A DNA stretch of 64,000 nucleotides from Bettongia penicillata ogilbyi (Eukaryota > Chordata > Mammalia > Diprotodontia > Potoroidae), in contig JAJHZJ010000414.1 of the NCBI GenBank assembly GCA_023548195.1, positions 2,193,676 through 2,257,675 of the forward strand, read 5' to 3'. Position numbers and translations under genes: made by a program. Of the stretch, positions 12,051-23,349 are shown one piece after another. The notes below the pieces were generated by a model. It was not told the DNA's origin, did not search any database, and saw only the letters and a list, made by a program, of their open reading frames with translations. How positions within the stretch are numbered: the stretch's first letter is position 1; each line of letters opens with the position of its first letter.

Positions 12051-13155
12051 TCATTCTTGTGTTTGAAAGTCAAATTTTCTTTTCAGCTCTGGTCTTTTCA
12101 GCAAGAATGATTAAAAGTCCTCTGTTTCATTGAAAGACCATATTTTCCCTTGAAGTATTATACTCAGTTTAGCTGGGTAGGTGATTCTTGGTTTGAGTCC
12201 TAGTTCCTTTGACTTCTGGAATATCCTATTCCACACCCTTCGATCCCTTAATGTAGAAGCTGCTAGATCTTGAGTTATCCTGATTGTATTTCCACAGTAC
12301 TGGAATTGATTCTTTCTAACTGCTTGCAAGATTTTCTCCTTGACCTGGGAGTTCTGGAATTTGGCCACAATATTCCTAGGAGTTTCTCTTTTTGGATCTC
12401 TTTCAGGTGGTGATTTATGGATTCTTTCAATACTTATTTTGCCCTCTGGTTCTAGAATGTCAGGGCAGTTTTCCTTGATAATTTCATGGAAGATGATGTC
12501 TAGGCTCTTTTTTTGATCATGACTTTCAGGAAGTCCCATAATTTTTAAATTGTCTCTCCTGGATCTATTTTCCAGGTCAGTTGTTTTTCCCATGAGATAT
12601 TTCACATTCTCTTCCATTTTTTTCATTCTTTTGGTTTTGTTTGGTAATTTCTTGGTTTCTCGTAAAGTCATTAGACTCCATCTGTTCCATTCTAATTTTG
12701 AGAGAACTATTTTCTTCAGTGAGCTTTTGAACCTCTTTTTCCATTTGGCTAATTCTGCTTTTGAAAGCATTCTTCTCCTCATTGGCTTTTTGAACCTCTT
12801 TTGCCAATTGAGTGAGCCTATTCTTCAAGGTGTTATTTTCTTCAGCATTTTTTTGGGTCTCCTTAACCAAGGTATTGACCCGTTTTTCATACTTTTCTTG
12901 CATCTCTCTCATTTTTCTTCCCAGTTTTTCCTCTACCTGTCTAACTTGCTTTTCAAAATCCTTTTTGAGCTCTTCCAAGGCCTGAGCCCACCTGACATTC
13001 CCCTGGGGTGTCTGGGGTGCTGAGGCCCCACCCTCCACGTCTTTCCCTGATGGCAAGAATATTTCCTCATCCGCATCAGATCCGAATGTCGGGATCATTT
13101 GCATTTGTTGGAAAAAACTCTCTATAGTCTTATTTTTCTTCCCTTTTCTAGGCAT
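12051..13155 (-). pseudogene. HAL1-like ORF1 (L1 ORF1p-type protein), two lesions
   Basis: Encodes an L1 ORF1p-type RNA-binding protein of about 367 residues if unbroken. Start ATG at 13155 (MPRKGKKNKTIESF). An acidic N-terminus is followed by a long coiled coil (EKQVRQVEEKLGRKMREMQ onward, about residues 60-180), the RRM hallmark ENRSRRDNLKIMGLPESHD, the ITQDLAASTLRDRR block and a C-terminal domain. Two breaks are visible. One extra A in an A-run near 12620 shifts the frame after NQKNEK. A CAA to TAA stop at 12111-12113 follows FNETEDF, 20 codons before the usual end at 12051. Confidence 0.85.
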
Positions 13156-13640
13156 TTTCCCAGCCGGTTACTTGACTTCTGAGATTCCTGTCCACCCCCG
13201 CCTAGATCCGCCCAGCTAGTGCTTTGGCTCTGAGATTCAAATGGGCTTTCCTCGCCGCCCACCCAGCTGCTAATCAATGTGACCTTTAGTTCTGGTGCTG
13301 GGGTGGGGGCAGGGCCACCTCCCAGGCTCGGCTTCCTCAGGGGCTTTGTGCAGAGACTTTCAGGAACGGAGCGGGTGTGGGGGCCGCCTCCCAGGCTCAG
13401 TTCCCTCAGGGGCTTTATGCAGAGGCCTTCAGTAATAGAGTGGGATGGGGCAGGGCCATCTCCCAGGCTCAGCTCCCTCAGGTTGTTTATGCAGAGACCT
13501 TCAGTAATGAAGATCCTGCCTGCTGCTGGGGAAGTCCTGGGCCGCCGCAGCTGCGTCCGCTGCTGCCCACGCCTCTGCCTCCGCCGCTTCCTGCTGCCGT
13601 CTCTGCCACCACCACTTCCTCTGGAGGGTGCCCGAGTCAC
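13122..13640 (-). other. Upstream ORF in HAL1-like 5' UTR (172 codons)
   Basis: An open frame in the same sense as ORF1, overlapping its first codons in another frame. It includes three in-frame copies of a motif close to TEGLCIKPLRELSLGGGP, encoded by the tandem repeats of the 5' UTR. A related frame is open in copy H (48077-48355: VEGLCIKPLREVSLGGSPAP). No known domain. It may be a chance result of GC-rich sequence; there is no direct evidence of translation. Confidence 0.4.
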
Positions 13641-13870
13641 GGAGACACCCCACTCCCCTCAGCCAGCCAGCCGTCTCTCTCACTGACCTGTAGCTTCTGT
13701 GGGCGGAGGGACTTTCCCGGCTGCCGGAGCTTCCGTCCCTGAAGCCTGCTCGGGTCAGCTTCTCTGGGGACGCGGCCAGGGCAGCGCTGGGGTGGGGTCC
13801 GCTTTCTGGGGTGCAACGGACCCTGGGGACGGGTCTCCAGGGCTCTCTGGCACGGAAATCTCTTCCTCTA
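13160..13870. promoter_or_regulatory. CpG-rich 5' UTR, possible HAL1-like promoter
   Basis: The GC content and CpG frequency are far above the flanking DNA (for example ggccgccgcagctgcgtccg). This is the position of the internal promoter of L1-type elements. Promoter function is inferred from family knowledge only. Confidence 0.45.
13321..13515 (-). repeat. Tandem 69-72 bp repeats in HAL1-like 5' UTR
   Basis: Three units begin at cccaggctc near 13321, 13390 and 13462, giving spacings of 69 and 72 bp; the third is shorter. Each carries the 'ctcaggggctttatgcagag' and 'ccttcagtaat' type blocks. Copies C and H carry one unit at the equivalent place. This recalls promoter monomers of some rodent L1s, though promoter activity here is only a guess. 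Confidence 0.8.
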
Positions 13871-13994
13871 CGTTTCTGTACCCCTTTCAGTGGTCCAGAA
13901 GTTATGGGGGTCTCTTTTTACATTAATTCTATGGGCTGTGTGTTGGAGCTCGTAAACGTGCATCCTTCTACTTCGCCATCTAGGCTCCACCCCC

Positions 13995-14010
13995 TGCAAA
14001 TGTTAACTTT
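13995..14010. repeat. Target-site duplication, right copy (HAL1 copy A)
   Basis: Exact repeat of 11010-11025. Confidence 0.9.
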
Positions 14011-14493
14011 GAAGTGGCTTTTAAAAATTGTAAAATCTGGAAAACCATTGTGAGGTAGAAACGGTATTAACATAATTTTTAAAAATTGTATTTTGTTATA
14101 CATGGATTGGGTTTTTAAAGGATGTGATAAAAATTTTATAATTTGCAACTGTTATGTTTGATTATAATGTAACAGTCCTATTAATGTTTGATACGATGGT
14201 ATATTTTGCATTTGAAATCTTGACTATTATGAAAATGTGGATAGAGTGGTGTAAGGAGTGTGTGTCTATGTGTTGGTGAGGAGATGAATTTCTTGGCAAG
14301 GTGATTTGGAAATGCATTCATATAAATTAATAATGGGTTGCTTCCAGTTTTAAATATGCAATAAGGTATATTATTGAAAAAGTAATTTATCTAGATATTG
14401 TTATATTAGGAATTGCATTGTTAAATTAACAATGAATGGGTTAAGAAGCTGTTATGAATTGTGTAAGAGTTCTATGTTGCAGAATTACTTTTG
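14011..14493. other. No gene recognised (between two HAL1-like copies)
   Basis: AT-rich unique sequence separating a minus-strand and a plus-strand HAL1-like copy. Confidence 0.4.
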
Positions 14494-14510
14494 AGAAAAT
14501 GAGAATCCTT
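14494..14510. repeat. Target-site duplication, left copy (HAL1 copy B)
   Basis: agaaaatgagaatcctt recurs at 16742-16758; the next base (g) also agrees, so the duplication is 17-18 bp. Confidence 0.9.
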
Positions 14511-16741
14511 GGGGGGCAGAGCCAAGATGCCAGAGTAGAAAGATGCATATACTCTAGTGCTTCCCCCAAAACCCACAAAATACCTGTAAAAAGGACTTTT
14601 AACAAAGTCTAGAGCAGCAAAAGCCACAGAACAACAGAGCAAAAGAGGTTTCCAGCCAAAGGTAACCCAGAAAGCCAACAGGAAACATCTATCTCACAGG
14701 ACACTGAGCTGAGTGGAGCACAGCCCTAGCTGTGGGGCACTATGAGGAGCAGGTCCTGAACAGACCCCCAGGCAGAGTTCCTAGCAGGAAAGGTTGCAGA
14801 TACCTCAACCCACAATTGACAATGAAAGTTCCAAAGGTCAGTGGGGCAGAGCTTCCCCAGCAGGGCCGGAGGGAACAGGGGATTCTCCAATAGCCCCAGG
14901 TAACAGCAGAGGCTGAGGCGGTAGACTATAGGCAGCTATGGAGGCAGGGAAGCAACCTGGATCAATTGTTCAGGCAGCTCAGCTTAAAATGTCTGCTGGT
15001 AGGGAGCAACTGATCTAAATTCCAGCCCTGAGTGATGGCCCTGCCCCCACCCAAAGCCCAGGGGAACCCAGCAGCTAAGTCTAATCTCTTGACAAAGGAT
15101 TCAGAAGTCAAGGCACTGGTTGGGAAAATGCCAAAAAAGGGGGAAAAAAAGACCATAGAAGGTTACTTTCTTGCCGAACAGTTGCCTCCTCCCATCCTTT
15201 CAGATGAGGAAGAACAAGTCTCACTGTCACAGGAAGTTAAGATCTCTGCTTCCAGGGCCTCTAAAGTGTACTTAAACGAGACTCAGGCAATAGAAGAGCT
15301 TGAAAAACGAGTTAGCAGTTTGCTAAAGGAGAACCAAAAAAATGCTGAGGAAAAAACACCTTTAAAAAGAGGTTAATTCAACTGGAAAAAGAGGTCCAAA
15401 AAGCCAATGAGGAAGAGTTATTAAATAGCAGAATTAGCCAAATGGAGGAGAAGGTTCAAAAGGTCACTGAACAAAACAGTTCTCTGAAAGGGCAAATTAA
15501 GTTCAGGGAAATGAAGGACTATGAGATAAACCAAGCAATTAGAAAACAAAACCAAAAGTTTGAAAAAATAAAAGACAATGTGAAGTATTTCATTGAAAAA
15601 ACAACTGACCTGGAATATAGATCTAGGAGAGACAATTTAAAAATTATGGGGCCATGATTAAAAAAGAACCTAGACATTATCCTCCATGAAATTATCAAGG
15701 AAAACTGTCCTGATATTCTAAAACCAGAGGGTAAAATAATTATTGAAAGAATCCACTGATTACCTACTGAATGAGACCCCAAAAGAGAAACTCTTAGGAA
15801 TATTGCAGCCAAATTTTAGAGTTCCAAGATCAAGGAGAAAATACTGAAAGCAACTAGAAAGAAACAATTTGAGTATTGTGAAAATACAATTAGGATAACA
15901 CTGGATCTGGCAGCTTCAACATGAAAGGATTGAAGGACTTGGAAAAAGATATTCCAGAAGTCAAAGGAACTGGGATTAAAACCAAGGATCATCTATCCAG
16001 AAAAACTGAGTATAAGACTTCAAGAGAATAAATGGTCATTCAATGATATACAGGACTTTTAAGCATTCATGTTGAAAAGACTGAAACTGAAGAGAAAATT
16101 TGAGTTTCATACACAAGAATCAAGAGAAGCTTGAAAAGGTTAACAGGAAAGTGAAATTATAAAACACTTTCTAAAGCTGAACCATTTACATTCCTACATG
16201 GTAAGAAAATATTTATAACTCTTGAGACATTTCCCAGTATTTGGGTAGGTAGAAGGATTGTATGTACACACGCACACACACACACACACAGTTCAGGCTG
16301 TGATGATATACACATAAAAAAGATATAAAATAAAAATTGAGGGATGAGGGAGGAAAATACTGAGAGGAGAAAGAGAGAAATGGGATAGGGTAGACTATAA
16401 CTCATAAAAGAGATAAAGAAAAATCTTGTTCAATGGAGGAGAAAAGGGAGAAAGGAAAAGGGGGAAAGTGAAGCTACTCTTGGTTAATGTCAAATAAAAA
16501 AATCCATTTTATGGTCTATATTGTAAATGCTTTAAAATAAATATCACCTGACCAAAAGTTGGAACTGTGTTATGTAATATGACCTGTGTTAAAAATGAAT
16601 AAATGAAAAATCCTTAAAAGAAAAAGGAATGTGGAAAGACAATATGGAGTAGTGCAGGGGATGGACCCCAAATGAATTAAAATGTAATTTGGAAATGTTT
16701 AACAAAGTAAATAAAAATAGACTACAATATGAATAAAAAAA
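14511..16741 (+). mobile_element. HAL1-like ORF1-only LINE, copy B
   Basis: About 2.2 kb, flanked by a 17-18 bp duplication. It starts GGGGGGCAGAGCCAAGATGCCAGAG, has a 5' UTR of about 600 bp, a broken ORF1 (15128-16134) and a 3' UTR with a CA tract (16270-16290) that ends in an A-rich tail. The 3' UTR is shorter than in copy A. No ORF2. The many stops in ORF1 suggest it is older than copy A. Confidence 0.85.
15128..16134 (+). pseudogene. HAL1-like ORF1 pseudogene, copy B
   Basis: Starts MPKKGEKKTIEGYFLAEQLPP. Frame is open to 15376, then breaks. A second open piece (15442-15657) carries coiled-coil heptads and EYRSRRDNLKIMGP, after which a stop replaces part of the RRM (expected GLPESHD). 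Further stops occur before the end near 16134. No full product is possible. Confidence 0.8.
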
Positions 16742-16759
16742 AGAAAATGAGAATCCTTG

Positions 16760-18190
16760 CATATATGTGTGTGTGTATATGTGTGTGTGTGCGTGCATGT
16801 GTGTGTGTGTGTGTGTGATTTTTCTAGCCTGTTTCATCTCAGGATGTATTAAGTTTATTTCTGCTATTAAGAAGGAAATTTTAGCTAAAATTGTTTTTGC
16901 TATAAATTAAGCAATTTATAAAAATATTTTTGTGAACGTAACTTGGTAATTATGCAAAGGTCTTGGCTTTAGATCTTTTCCTGTAATTCTTGTGAATTAG
17001 TTTTAGGAAGGTTTTGTGATAAATAGTAAACTGTTTAAGGAAGAGAAAATATTTTTACAAAGAAATATTTTGTAAAAATCTTTTGAGTTTTAGAAGACCT
17101 ACAGAACTTGTATTTGTAAGCTGATTTGTAATATCTTAGTACTGAAATTTGTATTCAAACCTGTGAATCATGCTTATATGGAGGTTTTATGAAGGTGGAA
17201 AGATTAGGGACAAGATAAAGAAGACTCCTGGATAGTGGGAAGTTCTGTGGTATTTTTTCTAAGACAAACAGCCTCCTGACAGTCTCCTCATTCACGTTCA
17301 AAGTCCAGTCATTATTACACAGGGAATCCTTAACTGAACATAACTGAACTCAGAGCTGCCCAGACCGGTCTGGAAAAAAATGTTCATTCTTTACTATTGT
17401 CAAAGGAAAGGAGGGGCACTAGCCCAACATTGGGCCTCTAAGGCTGGAAAAACCCGAAATCATCACCCAAGTGTCAGGAGGCTACAAAGAAGCACCTTAG
17501 ACTTGGGTAAATTTATTTGGTTAAAGTTATTGCCTCTATGTAAAGTGTATCCAGCAACACCAAAGTGTATCAAATTGGTAAACTTCTGCATATGGAGTTC
17601 AAGGAACAAGGAACTGATTTTTTGCAAATGATCTATAGTGATTAGTTATTAGGACAAATTTAAGATTTAAGATGTAAGTCCTGGTGAAATTTTTGATTAG
17701 TGAAACTTGACATCTTCACCTTTGTTTAACTCCTTGCTAAACCTCAGGCCTGCTGCTTTTGCATCAATAAAGTTCCCAATATCTACAGAGAAGGTCTAAG
17801 AGAATTCATTCACATTTTGAACTAGTTCTTCCATTTGTCTCTTCAACATAATGTTAGTTGAACTCCTATGACCTTCTCCTATCTATTGGGATAAGAGGTA
17901 AGTGCTCTTTTCTTTGCTCTCTTCTCCAGACATTTCTGCTCCTACTTCTCTCTATCAGTGAGACCCCTGGAGTGCCCAGACACTGCCAGCAGCATCTGTA
18001 GCTCTGTTGACTTCTGGGTGGTCAGTTGAATTTGGACATTCCTATAAGGGGACTTCCTTGTTCTGGGTCAATCATACTTTTTTCTCCCCTCTTCCTGGAA
18101 TGCTGGGAAAAGAGGTGAAAGGCTGCTTGACAAGTGCTTGGAGGGGAATTCAGGGAAGAAATCTTAAGGAAAAGCAGCTAGTGTTCTACT
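16760..18190. other. No gene recognised; possible decayed LTR near 17300-17990
   Basis: Begins with a TG microsatellite (16766-16818). Around 17766-17771 there is an AATAAA in a context (catcaataaagttccc) reminiscent of LTR R regions, followed by a pyrimidine-rich stretch. I could not find paired LTRs, a primer site or retroviral protein similarity, so this stays a weak suggestion. Confidence 0.3.
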
Positions 18191-18191
18191 G

Positions 18192-20988
18192 TTTTTTTTT
18201 TAATATAAATTTATTTATTTAACTTTTTACATTCATTTTCACAAAATATTGGGTTCCAAATTTTCTCCCCTTTTACTCCTCCCCCCACCCCAATACACAG
18301 AGCATTCTGTTTTCCCCTATCACCAATCTGCCCTCTCTTCTATCATCCCTCCCTTCCCTTGTCCCCATCTTCTCTTTTGTCCTGTAGGGGCAGATAACTT
18401 TCTATTCCCCATTACCTGTATTCCTTATTTCCTAGTAGCAAGAACAATACTCAACAGCTGTTCCTAAAACTTTGAGTTCCAACTTCTCCCCATCCCTCCC
18501 TCCCCACCTATTCCCCTTGGGAAGGCAGGCAATTCAATATAGGCCATATCTGTGTAGTTTTGCAAATGACTTTATTAATAGTCATGTTGTGTAAGACTAA
18601 CTGTATTTCCCTCCATCCTATCCTGCCCCCCATTGTTTCTATTCTGTCTTTTGATCCTGTCCCTCCCCAAGTGTTGACTTCAAATTGCTCCCTCTTCCCA
18701 TCGCCCTCCCTTCCATCATCCCCCCCCACCCTTCTTATCTCCTTCTCCCCCACTTTCCTGTATTGTAAGATAGGTTTTCATACCAAAATGAGTGTGCATT
18801 TTATTCCTTTCTTTAGTCGAATGTGATGAGGGTAAACTTATTGTTTTTTTCTCAGCTCTCCTCTTTTTCCCTCCACTAAAAAGTCTTCTGCTTGCCTCTT
18901 CTATGAGAGATAATTTGCCCCATTCCATTTCACCTTCTCTCCTTGCAATACATTTCTCTTATACGTTTACCTTAATTTTTTAAAGATATGATCCTATCCT
19001 ATTCAATTCACTCTGTGCTCTCTGTCTCTGTGTGTGCATGCATGTGTGTATGTGTGTGTTCATGTGTGTGTGTGTGTGCATGTATGTGTGTGTAATCCCA
19101 CCAACTACCCAGATACTGAAAAGTTTCAAGAGTTACAAATATTGTCTTTCCATGTGGGAATGTAAACAGTTCACCTTTGGTAAGTCCCTTATGATTTCTC
19201 TTTGCTGTTTACTTTTTCATGCTTCTTCTCATTCTTGCGTTTGAAAGGCAAATTTTCTTTTCAGCTCTGGTCTTTTCATCAAGAATGCTTGAAAGTCCTC
19301 TATTTCATTGAAAGACCATTTTCCCCCTGAAGTATTATACTCAGTTTTGCTGGGTAGATGATTCTTGGTTTTAGTCCTAGTTCCTTTAACTTCTGGAATA
19401 TCATATTCCATGCCCTTCTAACCCTTAATGTAGAAGCTGCTAGATCTTGTGTTATCCTGATTGTATTTCGACAATACTGGAATTGTTTCTTTCTAGCTGC
19501 TTGCAATATTTTCTCCTTGAGCTGGGAATTCTGGAATTTGGCCACAATGTTCCTAGGAGTTTCTCTTTTTGGCTCTCTTTCAGGCAGTGATTGGTGGATT
19601 CCTTGAATACTTATTTTGCCCTCTGGTTCTAGAATATCAAGGCAAGTTTCATGATAATTTCATGAAAGATGATGTCTAGACTCTTTTTTTGATCATGACT
19701 TTCAGGTAGTTTCATAATTTTTAAATTGTCTTTCCTGGATCTATTTTCCAGGTCAGTTGTTTTTCCCATGAGATATTTTACATTCTCTTCCATTTTTTCA
19801 TTCTTTTGGTTTTGTTTTGTGATTTCTTGGTTTCTCAGAAAGTCGCTAACCTCCATTTGTTCCATTCTAATTTTGAAAGAACTATTTTCTTCAGTGAGCT
19901 TTTGGACCTCCTTTTCCATTTTGCTAATTCTGCTTTCGAAAGCATTCTTCTCCTCATTGGCTTTTTGAACCTCTTTTGCCAATTGAGTTAGCCCATTTTT
20001 CAAGGTGTTATTTTATTAAGGATTTTTTAGATCTCATTTAGCAACTTGTTGACCTGCTTTTCATGCCTTTCTTGCATCTCTCTCATTTCTCTTCCCAGTT
20101 TTTCCTCCACCTCTCTCACTTGATTTTCAAAATACTTTTTGAGGTCTTCCATGGCCTCAGCCCATTGAACATTTATTTTGGATGTTTGGGATACAGAAGC
20201 TTTGACTTTTATGTCTTTCCCTGATGGCAAGCATTGTTCTTCCTCATCAGAAAGGATGGGAGGAGATATCTGTTCACCAAGCAAGTAACCTTCTATGGTC
20301 TTATTTTTTCCCCCTTTTTTGGACATTTTCCCAGCCAGTTACTTGACTTTTGAGTTTTCTCTCCACACCCACTTCACCTCCAGTTCTGCTCAGCAAGCAC
20401 TTAGAGGCTGATATTGAAATGCTGCTTCCCATCCTCATGACTTTCAATGGGGTGGGGCTGCTATTCAGTGTGAGATTAAGATCTGATGCTCAGGTGGGGG
20501 CAGGGGCACCACACAGGGCTCAGTTCTCTCCTGGGGTTTATGTGGAGACCTTCAACAATGGATCCGAGCTCCTGTCTGCTTTGAGAGCCCCTGTTAGCTG
20601 CTGCCTCCCGAGGGGGCCTGATTTATGGAGGCACCCTTCTCCCTTCTCAGCAAGCAGAAAAGACTTTCTCACTAACCTTTGGTGCCTGTGGGTGAAGGAA
20701 CCTGCATGGCTGCTGGAGATTCTGTCCCTGAAGCCTACTCGGATCTGCTCCTCTTGGTGCCATGCGGCCAAGGCAGAACTCGGCTCTGCTCCAGGTCCGG
20801 TGTGAGATGGACCTTTCGTGTCAGTTTTTCAGGTCTCTCTGGAACAGAAATCTCCTCCATTCCGTTGTTCTGTGTCTTCTGCTGCTCCAGAATTTGTTGG
20901 GAGTTCTTCTTACCGGTATTTTATTGGCTGTGCCTTAGGAGATAGCATATGTGCATCTTTCTACTCTGCCATCTTGGCTCCTCCCCCT
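18192..20988 (-). mobile_element. HAL1-like ORF1-only LINE, copy C
   Basis: About 2.8 kb. The minus-strand 5' end reads GGGGGAGGAGCCAAGATGGC near 20988, and the 3' tail at 18192-18250 reads TTTGTGAAAATGAATGTAAA and continues into A/T-rich repeats. The order is 5' UTR, ORF1 (20326-19229) and 3' UTR with a TG tract (19030-19092). No ORF2. I could not find a convincing target-site duplication. Confidence 0.85.
19229..20326 (-). pseudogene. HAL1-like ORF1 pseudogene, copy C
   Basis: Starts MSKKGGKNKTIEGYLLGEQ at 20326 and is open for 99 codons. A short disruption near 20010-20030 interrupts it; it reopens at 20003 with the coiled coil and ENRSRKDNLKIMKLPESHD. A small deletion near 19645 shifts the frame again, and the C-terminal part (RITQDLAASTLRVRRAW) follows to the usual QTQE end at 19229. 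At least three lesions. Confidence 0.82.
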
Positions 20989-21535
20989 GGTGCCAGCACT
21001 CTTGGTGATGTTCATAACCCCACATTGCTGCACTAGAGACTTTGGAGAATTTTTCTTTAAATAGATCTGAGACTCTTGATTGATCTGAATTGTCTTGCTC
21101 CCAGTAGGAGAACATTACCTCTTCTAATTCTGATATTTCTTCGTTATTGACAGAGACACTTTCTGGTGGTTTCTAGTAGATGGAATGGCAGAAAGCAATG
21201 TCACCAGAGAAGAGAAAATGGGGAAATATGATGATTACTGGGTGGGTCCTTTGACAAGAAATCTTCCTTTTTGATCATGTAATTTCACATTAAATTAAAA
21301 ATATAACTTGAGATCATTGACAAGATGGAAGAAATCAATTCCTTTTGGGGGCCATCACTGAGCTGACCTGCGGTTTAGCTCGATTATTTTTTTTAAACAA
21401 CAATTGAGACACTTGGAAAAATATATCTTTGGCAAACTCCTGTGTTTTTTATAAAAGGGATACTTTACTGTAGCCGATATGAAGTTCAATTTTGAGAATT
21501 TTTTCCATAATACATTATGCTCATGTAAGACAGGC
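20989..21535. other. No gene recognised
   Basis: Non-coding sequence upstream of copy C; no repeat or exon recognised. Confidence 0.4.
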
Positions 21536-21539
21536 TGTT

Positions 21540-21757
21540 TATCTTGACAGATAGGAGCTCTGAACCTGGGATTCTGAGATGTGGGTTCAAACCTTGTCAC
21601 TGACACTTACTAGCTGTATGAGGCTCAGTGGGTCAAATGACTCTCAGTCTCTTCACTTACAAAGTATCCTATTTATAATTTTTAACTCATAGGGTTTCTG
21701 TGTCATGGTTAATGTATGTAAAGTGTTTAGTATATCTTAAAATTCCATACCTTAAAG
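21540..21757 (+). repeat. MIR-like SINE
   Basis: Contains 'gtgggttcaaaccttgtcactga', a 'cacttactagctgtatgagg' block and a degraded 3' tail. A younger marsupial SINE begins directly after it. Confidence 0.55.
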
Positions 21758-21758
21758 T

Positions 21759-21885
21759 GGGTAGCTAGGGGGCACAGTGGATAGATCATCTGCTCTGGAG
21801 TCAAGAATTGAGTTCAAATCCAGCCTCAGACACTTAGTAGCTGTCTGACCCTGAACAAGTCACTTAATCCCAATTGCCTGAGTAC
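21759..21885 (+). repeat. Marsupial tRNA-type SINE (MAR1-like)
   Basis: Shows the standard order of this family: gggtagctagggggcacagt, a 'ggatagatcatctgctctgg' A-box-like segment, 'gagttcaaatccagcctcag' (B-box-like), 'acacttagtagctgtctgac' and 'caagtcacttaatcccaatt'. Such SINEs are mobilised by LINE enzymes; this is a strong marker of marsupial DNA. Confidence 0.85.
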
Positions 21886-22220
21886 AGCTGAGAGTACAAG
21901 CAACTGAGAAGAGTGGGGAACATGCTCAGCAGACAGTAAATAGGTGGCAGAACCAAAAGATATTAGAAATTCTGTTGAACTGGAAGATCAAGTTCTACCT
22001 CCAGTATATTCCTGAGTGTCTTATGTTCCTTTCAAGTATGTTCCTCCATGCTGGTGTTAAGGTCATATCCTATAAAATTTATGTTATATAGTTCTGATTC
22101 ACACATGATCCTTGGTCTCTCCATTCTTCCCAGTTGGTATGTGAATATTTATGGAAGAGAGAGTGACAGGTTTATGAAAAGGTTCTTTTGCCATTACTCA
22201 TATTACTTTCCTATTTTATT

Positions 22221-22425
22221 GAGGCAGCTAGGTGGCAGAGGGGATAGAGTTCAATCCAGTGTCAGACACTTACTGTCTGGGTGACTCTGGGAAAATCACT
22301 TAATCTGTGTTAAACAAAATGAGAATCATAACAGTGCCTACCTCCCAGGATTGTTATGAGGGTAAAATAAGATGTTTTTAAAGTACGTTGCATTGTATGT
22401 GGCACATAGTAGGTGCTATAGAGTT
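22221..22425 (+). repeat. Marsupial tRNA-type SINE
   Basis: Begins gaggcagctaggtggcagag, continues with 'gtcagacacttactgtctgg' and ends in 'tgtggcacatagtaggtgct'. Part of the A-box region is deleted relative to the copy at 21759. Confidence 0.8.
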
Positions 22426-22429
22426 GCTG

Positions 22430-23340
22430 ATCCCATTTCCTCCATTTCCTTCCCCCTCTTTTATTAAAGATCTTTGCTTTGAACCAAGTGACTAGTAAAA
22501 GTTGCATTACTCCAGCCTTATAAGCTATGGTTTGGAGAGGATTCTGATCCTCAAATTAACTTGAATCTGAGCTAGTTTGGGGGGAGGGTGGGGAAGGGAG
22601 TGTGTCATATTTGTGTTCTCTATTGTTTTACATGAAAAATGGTACAATTGCTTCCTTGAAATCTGGACTTTCTGGAAGTATCTGAGACAAAATCCCTGTA
22701 ACCCTGAATCATCTTAATTGTGGCTCTGCATAAGTCTGTGTGGGCATCAATTACCTTCTGTTTAGCCAATAAGATAAAGAATTCCCATAACCTTTCTCTT
22801 CAGAAGTGAAATGAATCCAAGTGTTTGAAGATGGTGCTGAGTATAGAGCCTTGGCTACAGATTAAAAGTGCAGTACAGTGGGCAAAAGAAGGAGCTGGTT
22901 GAAAGCACTAGGTGGCAGTGCTTTTAGCCTGTTTCAACTCCTTCAAGGTGAAAGCAAATATTCTGCAGTTTCAAATTCTATTCTAGGTCTGCCAGTGTCA
23001 GGTAAATATTACCACTAGGCAAGTTCTCACTTAAATGTAAAATAAAGGAAATAGGTCCCTTTCAATTCCCATTAAGCTCTAAATCTATATTTCTCTGATC
23101 TTCATTTGAACTTTTACTTTTTTGAGATGATTATTGTTTACATATATGTATGTGAGTATACATGTGTGTGTGTGTGTATGTGTGTGTATAGAAAAATTAT
23201 GACTCTTCCTGAAATTAGTGCCCTTCTCACATTGTATTAGTTTCCTGGTTCTGATGAATGCTTTCATATTCCTCAAAGTACCAAAGAAATGTGAAGTCAA
23301 AATACAAAAAATTTGGAATTTTTCAAGAACTACATAGTAC
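22430..23340. other. No gene recognised
   Basis: Non-coding. A short TG/TA tract lies at 23140-23190. Confidence 0.4.
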
Positions 23341-23349
23341 ATCAAAAAA

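Larger units (their letters stand above)
11026..13994 (-). mobile_element. HAL1-like ORF1-only LINE, copy A (full length)
   Basis: A complete 2.97 kb element flanked by a perfect 16 bp target-site duplication. On the minus strand it runs from a 5' end near 13990 (GGTGGAGCCTAGATGGCG), through a GC-rich 5' UTR of about 840 bp, an ORF1 of 1,105 nt and a 3' UTR of about 1 kb with a purine-rich stretch, to an A-rich tail (AAATTAAATAAATAAAGG). There is no ORF2. 'Half-L1' (HAL1) elements are known L1 derivatives with ORF1 only, mobilised in trans by L1 ORF2p; the structure fits that class. The perfect duplication, near-intact ORF1 and high CpG content suggest it is the youngest copy here. Confidence 0.88.

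Noticed and set aside
13279..13742. Antisense ORFs of 121-135 codons opposite the HAL1-like 5' UTR
   Set aside because: GC-rich antisense frames with few stops; no matching frame in other copies and no domain.
9125..18190. A full provirus spanning 8753 to about 17990 with HAL1 copies inserted
   Set aside because: The stretch near 17300-17990 does not match the 8753-9104 LTR and no gag, pol or env similarity was seen between them.
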